From NCBI RefSeq assembly GCF_002115745.1, contig NZ_JFKB01000001.1:124001-188000 (forward strand): a stretch of 64,000 bases of DNA. The letters are read 5' to 3'. Origin of the DNA: Thalassospira alkalitolerans (lineage in GTDB: Bacteria; Pseudomonadota; Alphaproteobacteria; Rhodospirillales; Thalassospiraceae). Below are positions 9,435 through 18,568 of the stretch, one piece after another. The first letter of the stretch is position 1, and each line of letters begins with the position of its first letter. The position numbers and the translations under genes are program-made. A model generated the notes under the pieces. That model made no database searches. It worked only from the letters and a program-made list of their open reading frames with translations, and was not told the origin of the DNA.

Positions 9435-9460
9435 ACCCGCCCCTTTGGGCGGGTTCTTTT
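9435..9460 (+). terminator. Rho-independent terminator of the fatty-acid operon
   Basis: ACCCGCCC (9435-9442) pairs with GGGCGGGT (9447-9454) around a CTTT loop, followed by TCTTTTT. It lies between the SDR gene and the convergent gene on the other strand. Confidence 0.8.
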
Positions 9461-9577
9461 TGGGCTGATAAAATCAGATCCCGGAAACAACAAAGCACCG
9501 CCCGATTGGCAGTGCTTTGTTGGGAATGCGCAAATGACGTTGAGGGTAAGACAAGTCAGCGCAAATCTTTGAAAATA

Positions 9578-10060
9578 TTAGGAAACGGCGCGGCGATCCA
9601 GCGACTGGCGCGGCATCACACAGCTTTTAAGCACCGGCGTCGGGCACATCATCTGTATCGACAAGGCCGCAGCCAAATCGCCATTGGCGTGGTCACGATC
9701 CAAAAACCGTTCTGACCAGATATGATCACAATTGGCCGACAGAAACGCACACCGCATCATGGCAAAACCAGTCGCCCCAAAGCAATCGTCCTGACCGCTT
9801 AGATTGGCAAGCCAGCTTGCAATCGCATCATGGGCAGCCTGATCAAGGATATCCTGCATGCTTTCCTTTTCTGTCGCAGGAACAGCGTCCTGCGCAAGGG
9901 CGGTGCGCAATTCATTTACCAGACGCTGATGGGCCTGCGGATTATCGACCTTGAACGAACGCAGCCATGCGTGCGCCGTTTCGTCGATCAGGCGTGTCAC
10001 TGCCGCGGATTCAAAAGCGGCATAGGAAAATCCCTGTGATGCAATGGTCAGGTCGGTCAT
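9578..10060 (-). CDS. Hypothetical protein, 160 residues
   Basis: I do not recognise this protein. The frame is open further upstream to 10153, but the ATG at 10060 (MTDLTIASQGF) gives a natural N-terminus. The product is soluble-looking and alpha-helical, with no signal peptide or membrane segment. It contains four cysteines, two of them in the run MMRCAFLSANCDHIW, which also resembles a buried helix. It is convergent with the beta-oxidation operon and lies downstream of opgH on the same strand, 138 bases away, so it could be co-transcribed with opgGH, though nothing in its sequence points to glucan metabolism. Confidence 0.6.
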   Translation of the reverse strand: MTDLTIASQGFSYAAFESAAVTRLIDETAHAWLRSFKVDNPQAHQRLVNELRTALAQDAVPATEKESMQDILDQAAHDAIASWLANLSGQDDCFGATGFAMMRCAFLSANCDHIWSERFLDRDHANGDLAAALSIQMMCPTPVLKSCVMPRQSLDRRAVS

Positions 10061-10198
10061 GTTTATGGCCCTTCGGGCTAAATGGCGACAATCTGCGATT
10101 AACTCTTTGGTAAGGATTATAATCACCGAAAAACCGCGACATATTTTGATCAAATCAGGGCGTTTTTGTGGCGCGATCCATGCAATAAAATCAATGCT

Positions 10199-12313
10199 CT
10201 ATGCCAAATTGTCGGATAATTTGGCATCATCATCCTTTTTCCCTGCCATGATCTGGTCCAAGGGTTTGACCGGCCATGACAGGATTTTAAGTTTTTCATC
10301 ACGCGTCAGGCTTTCAACACCAAGACGGGCCAGCTTTTCATAGATAATGCCGATCTCGATCTGAGTACGACGATCCGGCTTGCGCACAGGCAACAGGGCC
10401 GAATGCAGCGCATTGGCAAACGGGTCTTCGATCAGGCGCAACAAGCCATCCTTGACGTTTGCATCCGGTGCCTCGGCACTTAACCGTGCAAGCGTCTGCA
10501 ATTCTTCGGGTTTTTCAGTTTCTTCGGGCGTCACAAACAGGTTCATCCGGCGCGCTGCCCGCCCGATTGCAAGACTGCTGGACCAATGGGTTAACCATGG
10601 GGCCAGCACCAAACCGGCCAGAATGGGTGACAACCACCAGAAAAACGCCGCATCAACAAACAGCGCCACCGCCCCCCAGATCAAGCCAATCACGATAATC
10701 GTGCGATGGGTTTTAAAGGCCGCAGCCAATGGGACACCGGTATCGTCACGTTCCTGCGCGTCCCAGCCAACCTGATTACCGGTTAGAACCGAAAACACAA
10801 ATTGCGCATGCAGCATCATCATGATCGGCGCCTGAAGCGCCGAATACAGCGTTTCAAGCACACCACTGGCCAAAACCATGACCCCGCCATATTTTTTGCG
10901 ATCCCGGCCAAGGCAGACCATCAGGATCGAAATAATCTTGGGCACCACCAACATGCCAATGGTAAAGACCAGTAACACAAGCATTTCAAATGACCGGTCA
11001 ACCGGCCATTGCGGGAACATGGTGAACTGGCTGGGGAAAAAGCTATAGGTCAGTTGTGTGTTTTGCAGCGTTGCAATCGTCGAACTCAACAACAACAACA
11101 ACCATAACGGCGACGAGCCAAAGCTCATCACCCCCATAAAGAAATGCAACCGGCTAAGCGGTCTGAAACCCGGCGCAAACAAAAGACGCGCGTGTTGCAT
11201 ATTGCCCTGACACCAGCGACGATCCCGGATGGCATAATCAATCAGATTCGGCGGCAATTCTTCCCAACTGCCTTCTAATTGCGGGATCAGCCAACACCGC
11301 CAGCCAGCCTTGCGCATAAAGGCGGCCTCGACAAAATCATGGCTTAGGATATGTCCGCCCATCGGCGGTTTTCCTGACAGAACCGGCAGGCCGCAACAGT
11401 CGATAAAGGCCTGTACGCGAATGATCGCGTTATGCCCCCAATAATTCGAACTGCCCATGCACCAAAATGACAAACCCGCCGACATGGTCGGGCCATGCAC
11501 GCGCGAAATGAACTGCAAGATACGAGCAAAAAGTGTCTGACGGCCGGTGGGTTGCGGCGGGCTTTGAATGATCCCGGCATCAGGATTGTTTTCCATCAGA
11601 TAGGCCATATTCACCATGGCCTCGCCCGACATGACACTATCGGCATCAAAGACGATCATATGATCATAATTTGCCGCATAGGTTTCGCAGAATTCCTTAA
11701 GATTTCCGGATTTGCGTTCGGTATTTTCCGCCCGCCTGCGAAAGAAAATCCTGCCGCGTGCCTTCAAGTCCGAACATGCTTTGGCCCATGCCATTTCCTC
11801 GGCGATCCAGATATCGGGATCGCGGGTATCAGACAGAACAAAGAAATCAAACGCAGCAATTTCGCCCGTCGCGGCAAGACTTTCATAACTTGCCCGAAGA
11901 CCGGCAAAAACCCGGTTGGGGTCTTCGTTATAGACCGGGATCACAACAACGTTTTTGGATCGCAACGATCCTTTGCGCGAAATCGGTTTCAAACGTTTAA
12001 GAGTAATCGCATCGATTTTAAGCCCGCGCAGGACAAGTCCGACGACCCCGGTAAAGAAGGATACTGAAATCCAGGCAAAATTGATCGTAAAGAAGGCGAT
12101 CACCACCATTTCCATAATGGTCAGCTGATCCGAACCCAAAACATCGGTCATCATCCCTGCGGCATAGGCCGTGGCCAAAACAGACGCCCCAAACAGGAAG
12201 AACCGCCGCCATCCAACACCGGGCCCGCGCAGCTTGACCGTCGGATCAAGGTGATCTTCGTTGAGGGCATTGCCGTTGACGGCTTTGGACACAGGATCAG
12301 ACATCCGGTTCAT
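10199..12313 (-). CDS. opgH: Osmoregulated periplasmic glucan glucosyltransferase OpgH
   Basis: A 704-residue inner-membrane family-2 glycosyltransferase. Two N-terminal membrane helices (about 35-100) precede the cytoplasmic catalytic domain, with VVIPVYNEDPNRVFAGL, the metal-binding DADSVMSG, HDFVEAAFMRKAGW, and RDRRWCQGNMQHARLL as the acceptor/processivity motif; several further membrane spans follow (about 385-580). It polymerises UDP-glucose into beta-glucan and feeds it to the periplasm. It lies 99 bases downstream of opgG and is probably in the same operon. Confidence 0.95.
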   Translation of the reverse strand: MNRMSDPVSKAVNGNALNEDHLDPTVKLRGPGVGWRRFFLFGASVLATAYAAGMMTDVLGSDQLTIMEMVVIAFFTINFAWISVSFFTGVVGLVLRGLKIDAITLKRLKPISRKGSLRSKNVVVIPVYNEDPNRVFAGLRASYESLAATGEIAAFDFFVLSDTRDPDIWIAEEMAWAKACSDLKARGRIFFRRRAENTERKSGNLKEFCETYAANYDHMIVFDADSVMSGEAMVNMAYLMENNPDAGIIQSPPQPTGRQTLFARILQFISRVHGPTMSAGLSFWCMGSSNYWGHNAIIRVQAFIDCCGLPVLSGKPPMGGHILSHDFVEAAFMRKAGWRCWLIPQLEGSWEELPPNLIDYAIRDRRWCQGNMQHARLLFAPGFRPLSRLHFFMGVMSFGSSPLWLLLLLSSTIATLQNTQLTYSFFPSQFTMFPQWPVDRSFEMLVLLVFTIGMLVVPKIISILMVCLGRDRKKYGGVMVLASGVLETLYSALQAPIMMMLHAQFVFSVLTGNQVGWDAQERDDTGVPLAAAFKTHRTIIVIGLIWGAVALFVDAAFFWWLSPILAGLVLAPWLTHWSSSLAIGRAARRMNLFVTPEETEKPEELQTLARLSAEAPDANVKDGLLRLIEDPFANALHSALLPVRKPDRRTQIEIGIIYEKLARLGVESLTRDEKLKILSWPVKPLDQIMAGKKDDDAKLSDNLA

Positions 12314-12412
12314 ATAGTTTTACCTGAATTCAATTCGCGACTGTTGCACAACGAAACGCAGCAAGCGGGGAAATGTGCCCGCCATTCATGCGTTTGCCGA
12401 AAATCCCTGGGC

Positions 12413-14203
12413 CTAGAAGACCCACGGCATGGTCCAGGTTTCGCTAAGGACCCGGCCGTCATATTGCAGAAAGGCACGCAAATTCGAACTCGCCGCTTCG
12501 CCGGTTCCGATTAGATCGAAAATCACGCGCACACCGCCATTTTCGGTATCCTTCACAATCCGGACATTTCGGACAACGGCATTTGACGCGCTGATATCTG
12601 CTGACAGGTGATCAAGATCGGCAAGGTAATAATCAAGTTCTTCACCGGCGAAATTCAACATAAACCGCGTGGCCGCAGGTTCATCATCGCCAAGTGCTGG
12701 AACCGCCATGATGCGGGTATCCGTCACCTGTGACAGTTCGTGCAGTTCACGGCCATCCTGTGTTGCCGCAATCTGATACTCAAAGGTCAGCTCCGTTCCG
12801 GCTGCGGGCTTGTTTTGCGGCACCCAAAACGCGACGATATTGTCATTACCCTCGCTTGGGCTGGGGATTTCAACCAATTCAACATGGCCTTTTCCCCAAT
12901 CGCCCTTGGGCTTTACCCAATAACCCGGCTGATCTTCGAAACGAGTTTCAAGATCCTGATAATGGTCGAAATTGCGGTCACGCTGCAAAAGCCCAAAACC
13001 GCGCGGGTTTTCGTCCAAAAACGAACTGATTTGCAAATTTGCCGGATTATCAAGCGGACGCCACAGCCATTCACCACGACCATTATTGATCAACAACCCA
13101 TCGCTGGAATGTACTTCGCCGCGATAATCATCAAACTGACGGCGTTTCTGTTCACCAAACAAGAACATGCTGTTAAGCGGTGCCAGACCGATTTTTTCAA
13201 CCCGATCACGGAAAAACAATGTGCCGCTGACATCGACCTTGCTGTTGGCACCCGGACGAATGTCGAACCGATACGCACCCGTCACACGCGCGCTGTCAAG
13301 CAAGGCAAATACCGTGATTTTGGTTTCGCCGTCTTTGGGGGCGATGATCCAGAATTCACGAAATGCCGGGATTTCCTCGCCCGATGGGCCACCAAGATCA
13401 ACCGTCAGGCCACGCGCCATCTGACCGACAACCTGATCACGTCCCTGAATGCGAAAATACGACGCGCCAAGGAATGTGGCCAGTTCATCACTGCCCTTCA
13501 CACTGCCCAGCGGATACCGCAGGCGGAACCCGGCATAGCCTTGGGTCGAAAAATCATTCGCCGAAAGACCGGTTTCACCAAAATCAAACAGACCGGCGGA
13601 ATAAGGAACAGCCTGTACCTGCCCATCACGGACCAAGTTGATGGCAATCGGCACATCATACATATTGCCCGGATGATAAAGATCCAGCGCAAAACCCGAC
13701 TTTGCCTGACTAAAGAATGCCTTTTGCGATTTGAAACGGATTTTTGCGTAATCTTCGGCACTCAGATTAGCCAATGCTTCGGGCAGATCACGGTGCGGGC
13801 TTTCAAATGGTTGCCCGGCAAGATTACGCGCCCGGTCAATCACCTGTGCAGGATCAAAGGCAACCGGCACCGCAATACCGGGTTTTTCTGGCATATGCGG
13901 AACCGGGGTTGCGCCATCGGCTGCTGAACCATCAGGGGGGGATTGCGTATTTACAGTCGGTTGCTCAGCCGGTGTGATCGGCATGGCCGGTTCCAAAGAC
14001 GTGGCAGATGCCGAAGACGGAGCGGGTTGCAACGCATTGGCATCAGGCTGACCATTTGACGGAACCTTGGCCGATACACTGTCCGGCGCACTATCTTGTG
14101 CGCGTGCGAGACCCTCCGCGCCAAACGACAAAAACCCTGCAAGCACAACCGCAAGCAGAGCATGAACCGAGACCTTGGCAACACGCTTTTGAAATCTGTA
14201 CAT
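12413..14203 (-). CDS. opgG: Periplasmic glucan biosynthesis protein OpgG
   Basis: I start at the ATG at 14203 (MYRFQKRVAK), preceded by ACGGGAAAT, because a signal peptide follows directly: basic residues, a hydrophobic run VHALLAVVLAGFLSFGAEGLA, and a cleavage region ending ARAQ. The mature 596-residue precursor then has an unusual linker of about 80 residues rich in Ala, Pro, Ser and Gln before the OpgG/MdoG domain begins near AVPVAFDPAQVIDRARNLA. Family hallmarks include VPYSAGLFDFG, YFRIQGRDQVVGQMARGL, LIDYRG-like and RDRNFDHYQDLETRFEDQPGYWV. OpgG acts in the periplasm on nascent glucan backbones. The order opgG-opgH is the common one. Confidence 0.94.
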   Translation of the reverse strand: MYRFQKRVAKVSVHALLAVVLAGFLSFGAEGLARAQDSAPDSVSAKVPSNGQPDANALQPAPSSASATSLEPAMPITPAEQPTVNTQSPPDGSAADGATPVPHMPEKPGIAVPVAFDPAQVIDRARNLAGQPFESPHRDLPEALANLSAEDYAKIRFKSQKAFFSQAKSGFALDLYHPGNMYDVPIAINLVRDGQVQAVPYSAGLFDFGETGLSANDFSTQGYAGFRLRYPLGSVKGSDELATFLGASYFRIQGRDQVVGQMARGLTVDLGGPSGEEIPAFREFWIIAPKDGETKITVFALLDSARVTGAYRFDIRPGANSKVDVSGTLFFRDRVEKIGLAPLNSMFLFGEQKRRQFDDYRGEVHSSDGLLINNGRGEWLWRPLDNPANLQISSFLDENPRGFGLLQRDRNFDHYQDLETRFEDQPGYWVKPKGDWGKGHVELVEIPSPSEGNDNIVAFWVPQNKPAAGTELTFEYQIAATQDGRELHELSQVTDTRIMAVPALGDDEPAATRFMLNFAGEELDYYLADLDHLSADISASNAVVRNVRIVKDTENGGVRVIFDLIGTGEAASSNLRAFLQYDGRVLSETWTMPWVF

Positions 14204-14862
14204 ATTTCCCGTCTTAGTTTCCCAACCGATCGGCGAATTGATCACCAGAAATGTTTTGCTTAAAGAACGGGGCAGCAATGTGACAGGATATTGATAAGAA
14301 TCCGGTCACGACGCTATTCCACGGTGTCCCCAAGTTCCGCATCCTGCGTCTTTACGCCTGTCCCGACCAATCACAAAGCAGCATTTTTGCATGGGGTATC
14401 CCCCTGAAATGCAGGGATTTTTATCTTGACGGAAAGAAAATTCCGACTTGGTCAGACGCGCTATAACCCATCCGAAAATATCGGGGGGTCTGCGTTGGGT
14501 GACGGACCTTAAATTTTGCCGGGCGAAGACCGGAAATGGCACTGAAACGCACGCACCAATGCCGTGGTCAACGATACCCGACATCACAGACAACCGTTTT
14601 CAAACTCCAGCCGGGTGTTCGATATTCCAGATTCGGTCGAATGCCGCGTGCAGGGTAATCAGAATATATGCCAATCTTAAATTCCGCGATTGGCACGCAA
14701 CAACCCGCCCAGCCCTAAAACCGCAAAGCCCTAGCTGTTGCCATGTTCATGGCAGAAATGAAGAAGACCGGTCGGGTTGGCGACCGGTCTTCTCGTCGTC
14801 AGATGATTTAAGGGGAGACCATCTGAGTTCTGATAAAATTGTAAAAGGGCATATCCTCGGCG
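14204..14862. other. Non-coding stretch: opgG promoter region and ggt 3' end
   Basis: About 660 bases without a convincing gene. On the left it must hold the opgG promoter, and on the right the ggt terminator. It contains an inverted repeat TGCCAATC/GATTGGCA (14669-14676 and 14687-14694, spacer about 11 bases) that could be an operator or hairpin. Short open frames present here have no ribosome site or recognisable product. Confidence 0.5.
14763..14792 (-). terminator. Strong hairpin terminator downstream of ggt
   Basis: A perfect 12-base-pair stem, GAAGACCGGTCG (14763-14774) against CGACCGGTCTTC (14781-14792), with a 6-base loop. Read on the minus strand it is followed by TTCATTTCT, which fits termination of the tct-ggt operon. 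Confidence 0.75.
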
Positions 14863-16461
14863 TTAATAGCCGACGGCACAGCCATCCTTGCGCGAATCGG
14901 ATCCGGCAACATAGCCATTCTCGGTTTTGGCAATCAGCTGTGCGCCGCCGAAACCAAAATTGGTGCTGTCGGGTGTTTCAACCGCAATCGCGTGGCCCTT
15001 GGCTTTCAATGCTTCGATCACATCGACACCAATGGAGGCCTCAACCGCGACTTCAAGCCCCGAAAGCGCCTGCCAGCGCGGTGCATCGGCTGCAGTTTGC
15101 GGGTCCTGCCCCCAAAGCTGGGTGCGCAGGGTCATTTGCAAATGACCCTGCGCCTGCATCGGCCCGCCCATGACGCCAAAGCTCATGACTGGATTGCCAT
15201 CATCGCCCATCAGGAAGGCCGGGATGATTGTCTGGAATGGGCGTTTGCCACCAGCAACCTGATTGGGATGACCGTCTTTCAGACTGAAACCAAAACCACG
15301 GTTTTGCAAACTGATCGAGGTACCTGGCACCACAGCACCGGAACCAAATCCCATATAGTTCGACTGGATAAACGACACCATCATGCCGTTTTCATCAGCC
15401 GCAGTAACATAAACCGTGCCGCCATGCTTGGGCGCACCGGCCTTGAAATCCTGGGCTTTGTTGGCATCAATCAAGGCTGCCCGTGATTTCAGATAATCAT
15501 CTGACAGCAGATGCTCGACCGTAACATCACACATGTGATCAAGGTCGGCGACATATTCAGCCATATCGGCAAAGGCAAGTTTCATTGCCTCCATCTCAAG
15601 ATGCAGGGCCTCGACCGAGTCCGGGGTATAATCGGTGATATTGGTATGGCGCAAAATGCCAAGTGCGATCAGGGCGGAAATCCCCTGCCCGTTTGGCGGA
15701 ATTTCATGCAGCTTGACCTTGCCAAAGCTTTGCGAAATCGTGCCCACCCAATCGGCCTTGTGATTGCCAAGGTCATCTTCGGTAAGGACCGCGCCATTTT
15801 CCTTGGCATGGGCGGCGATTTTTCTCGCCAGTGCCCCACGATAGAAACTTTCGCCTTTGGTCTGTGCGATGTCGATCAAGCTATCCGCGATGGCGCGATT
15901 GACAAACAATTCGCCCGCTTTGGGGGCTTTACCACCGGGCAGAAATGCCTCGGCAAAGCCTGGCTGCTTGCCCAAAACATCCCCGCCTTTTTGCCACAGG
16001 GTGGCAATGATCGGCGAGACCGCAAAACCACGGGTGGCATAATCAATCGCCGGCTCAAACAGCTTTTCAAATGGCAGTTTGCCGAACTTTTCAGAAATCT
16101 CGCGCCAGGCGGAAACCGCACCGGGGACCGTCACCGAATCCCAGCCACGCTGGGGCATAGCATCCATCCCGGCAAACCGTTCGGGCGACCATGCCGCTGG
16201 TGCCCGGCCCGATGCATTCAGGCCGTGCAATTCCTTGCCGTCCCAAATAATCGCATAGGCATCCGAACCCAGACCATTGCCGGTCGGTTCAACCACGGTC
16301 AAGGCAATAGCCGATGCAAGGGCCGCATCGGCGGCATTGCCGCCAGCAAGCAACATGCGTAATCCGGCCTGTGCGGCCAATGGTTGCGATGTCGAAACAA
16401 TATTGCGCGCCAGAACCGGTGACCGGCGTGAGGCATAAAGCGCGTCATGACGAAGTTTCAT
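14863..16461 (-). CDS. Gamma-glutamyltransferase-family Ntn hydrolase, cytoplasmic type
   Basis: A 532-residue GGT-family protein. The expected autoprocessing threonine is in KHGGTVYVTAADENG (T349), followed by the conserved SFIQSNYMGFGSGAVVPGT and, further on, MGGPMQAQGHLQ; the large-subunit part has GGNAADAALASA, GNGLGSDAYAI and VPGAVSAW. There is no signal peptide, unlike the periplasmic E. coli enzyme, so it probably acts in the cytoplasm, as YwrD-type members do. It hydrolyses or transfers gamma-glutamyl (or glutaryl/acyl-amide) bonds. It begins 19 bases after tctA, which suggests its substrate is imported by the TctCBA system of the same operon. Confidence 0.9.
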   Translation of the reverse strand: MKLRHDALYASRRSPVLARNIVSTSQPLAAQAGLRMLLAGGNAADAALASAIALTVVEPTGNGLGSDAYAIIWDGKELHGLNASGRAPAAWSPERFAGMDAMPQRGWDSVTVPGAVSAWREISEKFGKLPFEKLFEPAIDYATRGFAVSPIIATLWQKGGDVLGKQPGFAEAFLPGGKAPKAGELFVNRAIADSLIDIAQTKGESFYRGALARKIAAHAKENGAVLTEDDLGNHKADWVGTISQSFGKVKLHEIPPNGQGISALIALGILRHTNITDYTPDSVEALHLEMEAMKLAFADMAEYVADLDHMCDVTVEHLLSDDYLKSRAALIDANKAQDFKAGAPKHGGTVYVTAADENGMMVSFIQSNYMGFGSGAVVPGTSISLQNRGFGFSLKDGHPNQVAGGKRPFQTIIPAFLMGDDGNPVMSFGVMGGPMQAQGHLQMTLRTQLWGQDPQTAADAPRWQALSGLEVAVEASIGVDVIEALKAKGHAIAVETPDSTNFGFGGAQLIAKTENGYVAGSDSRKDGCAVGY

Positions 16462-16480
16462 TGGAGTCTCCTAGCAGGGC

Positions 16481-18004
16481 TTAGTCGCCGTCCTGTTCAT
16501 CAGTGGCGGGACGGTTCTTTTGGCGCATTTTCAGGATCGACCGCACACTGAAGATAACAGACAACAAGGCGGCAACCAGCAGAACAGCGGAAATCGGGCG
16601 GGTAAAGAACACCGTCCAATCACCATCACTCATCAAAGCGCGACGCAGATTGGTTTCGGCAATCGGCCCCAAAATTACCCCCAGCACCAGTGGTGCCAAC
16701 GGATAATCCAGCGATTTCAGGCCATAACCAATCAGACCAATCGCACCAAGCAAGTAAAGATCACTGACACGGTTATTGAGCGCAAAGGCGCCGATGACAC
16801 AACAAATCATGACAGTCGGTACAATGAATTGCTTGGGAATGTCAGTCACACGCAAGAACAGGCGCATCGACAACACACAGACCACCAGCATCATCAACGA
16901 TGAGACAACCATGGCAACAAACATGCCATAGGCCAGATCGGGATGATCCATGATCAGGCGTGGCCCAACCGAAACGCCATGCACCATCAGGGCCGCCATC
17001 AGGATCGCATCGACAGCCGACCCCGGAATACCCAGTGCAATCATCGGGATCAAACCGCCACCAGCCGTGGCTGAATTACCGGCCTCGGAGGCAACAACCC
17101 CATCGGCAATACCCTTGCCAAATTTTTCTGGCGTTTTCGATGACCGTTTGGCCTGATCATAAGCCAAAAGATTGGCAATCGATCCCCCGGCACCGGGCAA
17201 AGCCCCGATTACCACACCAATCAACGAGGACCGCACCAGATTGACCGGATGCATCAGAACTTCGCGCATCACCGCCCAGGTTTTGAAATCAATACTATCA
17301 GGGATCAATGCCTGACCGGATTTTTCACCCTGGTCTTCGACTTCACTCATCAGCTGGCTGATCGCGAAAATGCCAATCAGAACAACCAGGAACGGCAGGC
17401 CGGGCATTAGAATATCAGACTCAAACGTCAAACGCGGGCGCCCCATCATCGGATCGGGACCAATCGTTGCCAGCCCAAGACCGATCACACCGGCAATCAA
17501 ACCGCGCATCAATGAATTGCCGACAAGACTTGCAACAACAGTCAGCGCAAACACGATCAACGAGAAATATTCCCACGGGCCCAGCTTGACCGCAATCAGG
17601 GCCAGCGGTGGTGCGGCAACAATCAGGATGACGGTTGAAATCACTGTCCCAAAGAACGACGCCCAGACACCAAGTGAAAGCGCACGCCCCGGTTCGCCAC
17701 CACGTGCCATCGGAAAGGCATCAAATGTGGTCGCAACCGAACTTGGCGTTCCGGGGATTCCCAAAAGAGCGGCACTGATCAGGCCACCGGTATAACCGCC
17801 GACATAAACCGATAACATCACCGACACACCCTGTAACGGGTCCATGGCAAAGGTCAGCGGCAAGGTCAGAATAATGGCCATAGTGACGGTAAAGCCCGGA
17901 ATGGCAGCTGCCACGATCCCGGCAACTGAACCAATCAGCATATATATCAGGGTATCAAACGCGAAAACCTGATGGGCACCGGCAAGAAATGCATCCAACA
18001 TCAT
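16481..18004 (-). CDS. tctA: Tripartite tricarboxylate transporter permease, TctA family
   Basis: A 507-residue large membrane subunit with about 11-12 hydrophobic spans. TctA signatures are GSVAGIVAAAIPGFTVTMAIIL near residue 26, YVGGYTGGLISAALLGIPGTPSS, and ALPGAGGSIANLLAYDQAKRSS. It forms the transport channel of a secondary, binding-protein-dependent TTT system. It lies between tctB (12-base gap) and ggt. The family name does not fix the substrate; TTT systems import many carboxylates and some other small molecules. Confidence 0.93.
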   Translation of the reverse strand: MMLDAFLAGAHQVFAFDTLIYMLIGSVAGIVAAAIPGFTVTMAIILTLPLTFAMDPLQGVSVMLSVYVGGYTGGLISAALLGIPGTPSSVATTFDAFPMARGGEPGRALSLGVWASFFGTVISTVILIVAAPPLALIAVKLGPWEYFSLIVFALTVVASLVGNSLMRGLIAGVIGLGLATIGPDPMMGRPRLTFESDILMPGLPFLVVLIGIFAISQLMSEVEDQGEKSGQALIPDSIDFKTWAVMREVLMHPVNLVRSSLIGVVIGALPGAGGSIANLLAYDQAKRSSKTPEKFGKGIADGVVASEAGNSATAGGGLIPMIALGIPGSAVDAILMAALMVHGVSVGPRLIMDHPDLAYGMFVAMVVSSLMMLVVCVLSMRLFLRVTDIPKQFIVPTVMICCVIGAFALNNRVSDLYLLGAIGLIGYGLKSLDYPLAPLVLGVILGPIAETNLRRALMSDGDWTVFFTRPISAVLLVAALLSVIFSVRSILKMRQKNRPATDEQDGD

Positions 18005-18016
18005 CGTAAACTTTTA

Positions 18017-18568
18017 CTAGCCCGCAAACAGGACGCCGCGCGGCAGAAATACGTTAAAGACACCAGCAAACAACATGTTCAGCCCGACCGAGAAAATCAG
18101 GGCGGCGATCACGGATTGAATGACAGTCTTTTTTGAAATGTCCGCGATCAGCAATTGCGCGATCAGCAGGAACACAAAAGTCGCAAGCGAGAACCCGGCA
18201 TATGGCAAAGCGCCAAGGTAAACCGCTAGCAAACCGAAAATGGCAAAGGATATGCGCCGAATTTTAATCCAGCGGCAAAGTGCCGATCCCAATCCGTCAA
18301 GCTTGCCTATCTTGCGGATATCAATCACCGCACGTACGGCCGCCATCAGGCATAAAATCGCCAAAACGGCAAAAACCAGTTTGGGAAACGATCCAGCACC
18401 CAAGGGCTCCCAGCGTGAACTTGGCAATTGTCCGGCTCGCCAGGACAAATAAACAGAGCCCAAACCAAAAACGAGATACGAGATCAGCCGTGCAAATTCA
18501 TTGCGTGCACGAGAAACACCGGATGCAAATGCACCCGGTGTTGCTGTCTCTTCGGGACGGCTCGTCAT
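18017..18568 (-). CDS. tctB: Tripartite tricarboxylate transporter small membrane protein, TctB family
   Basis: A 183-residue protein with four hydrophobic segments: about 30-48, 65-85, 107-125, and a long one around 130-175. TctB proteins pair with TctA. The N-terminal 25 residues are polar and probably cytoplasmic. Its start overlaps the tctC stop by four bases (ATGA), so the two genes are translationally coupled. Confidence 0.88.
   Translation of the reverse strand: MTSRPEETATPGAFASGVSRARNEFARLISYLVFGLGSVYLSWRAGQLPSSRWEPLGAGSFPKLVFAVLAILCLMAAVRAVIDIRKIGKLDGLGSALCRWIKIRRISFAIFGLLAVYLGALPYAGFSLATFVFLLIAQLLIADISKKTVIQSVIAALIFSVGLNMLFAGVFNVFLPRGVLFAG

Noticed and set aside
12740-13927. 395-codon open frame on the plus strand
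   Set aside because: It is entirely antisense to opgG, has no recognisable domain and a composition rich in Arg, Ile, Thr and His that is typical of an antisense shadow of a conserved gene.
15511-16362. 283-codon open frame on the plus strand
   Set aside because: Antisense to the GGT-family gene, which has clear catalytic motifs; no ribosome site or domain of its own.
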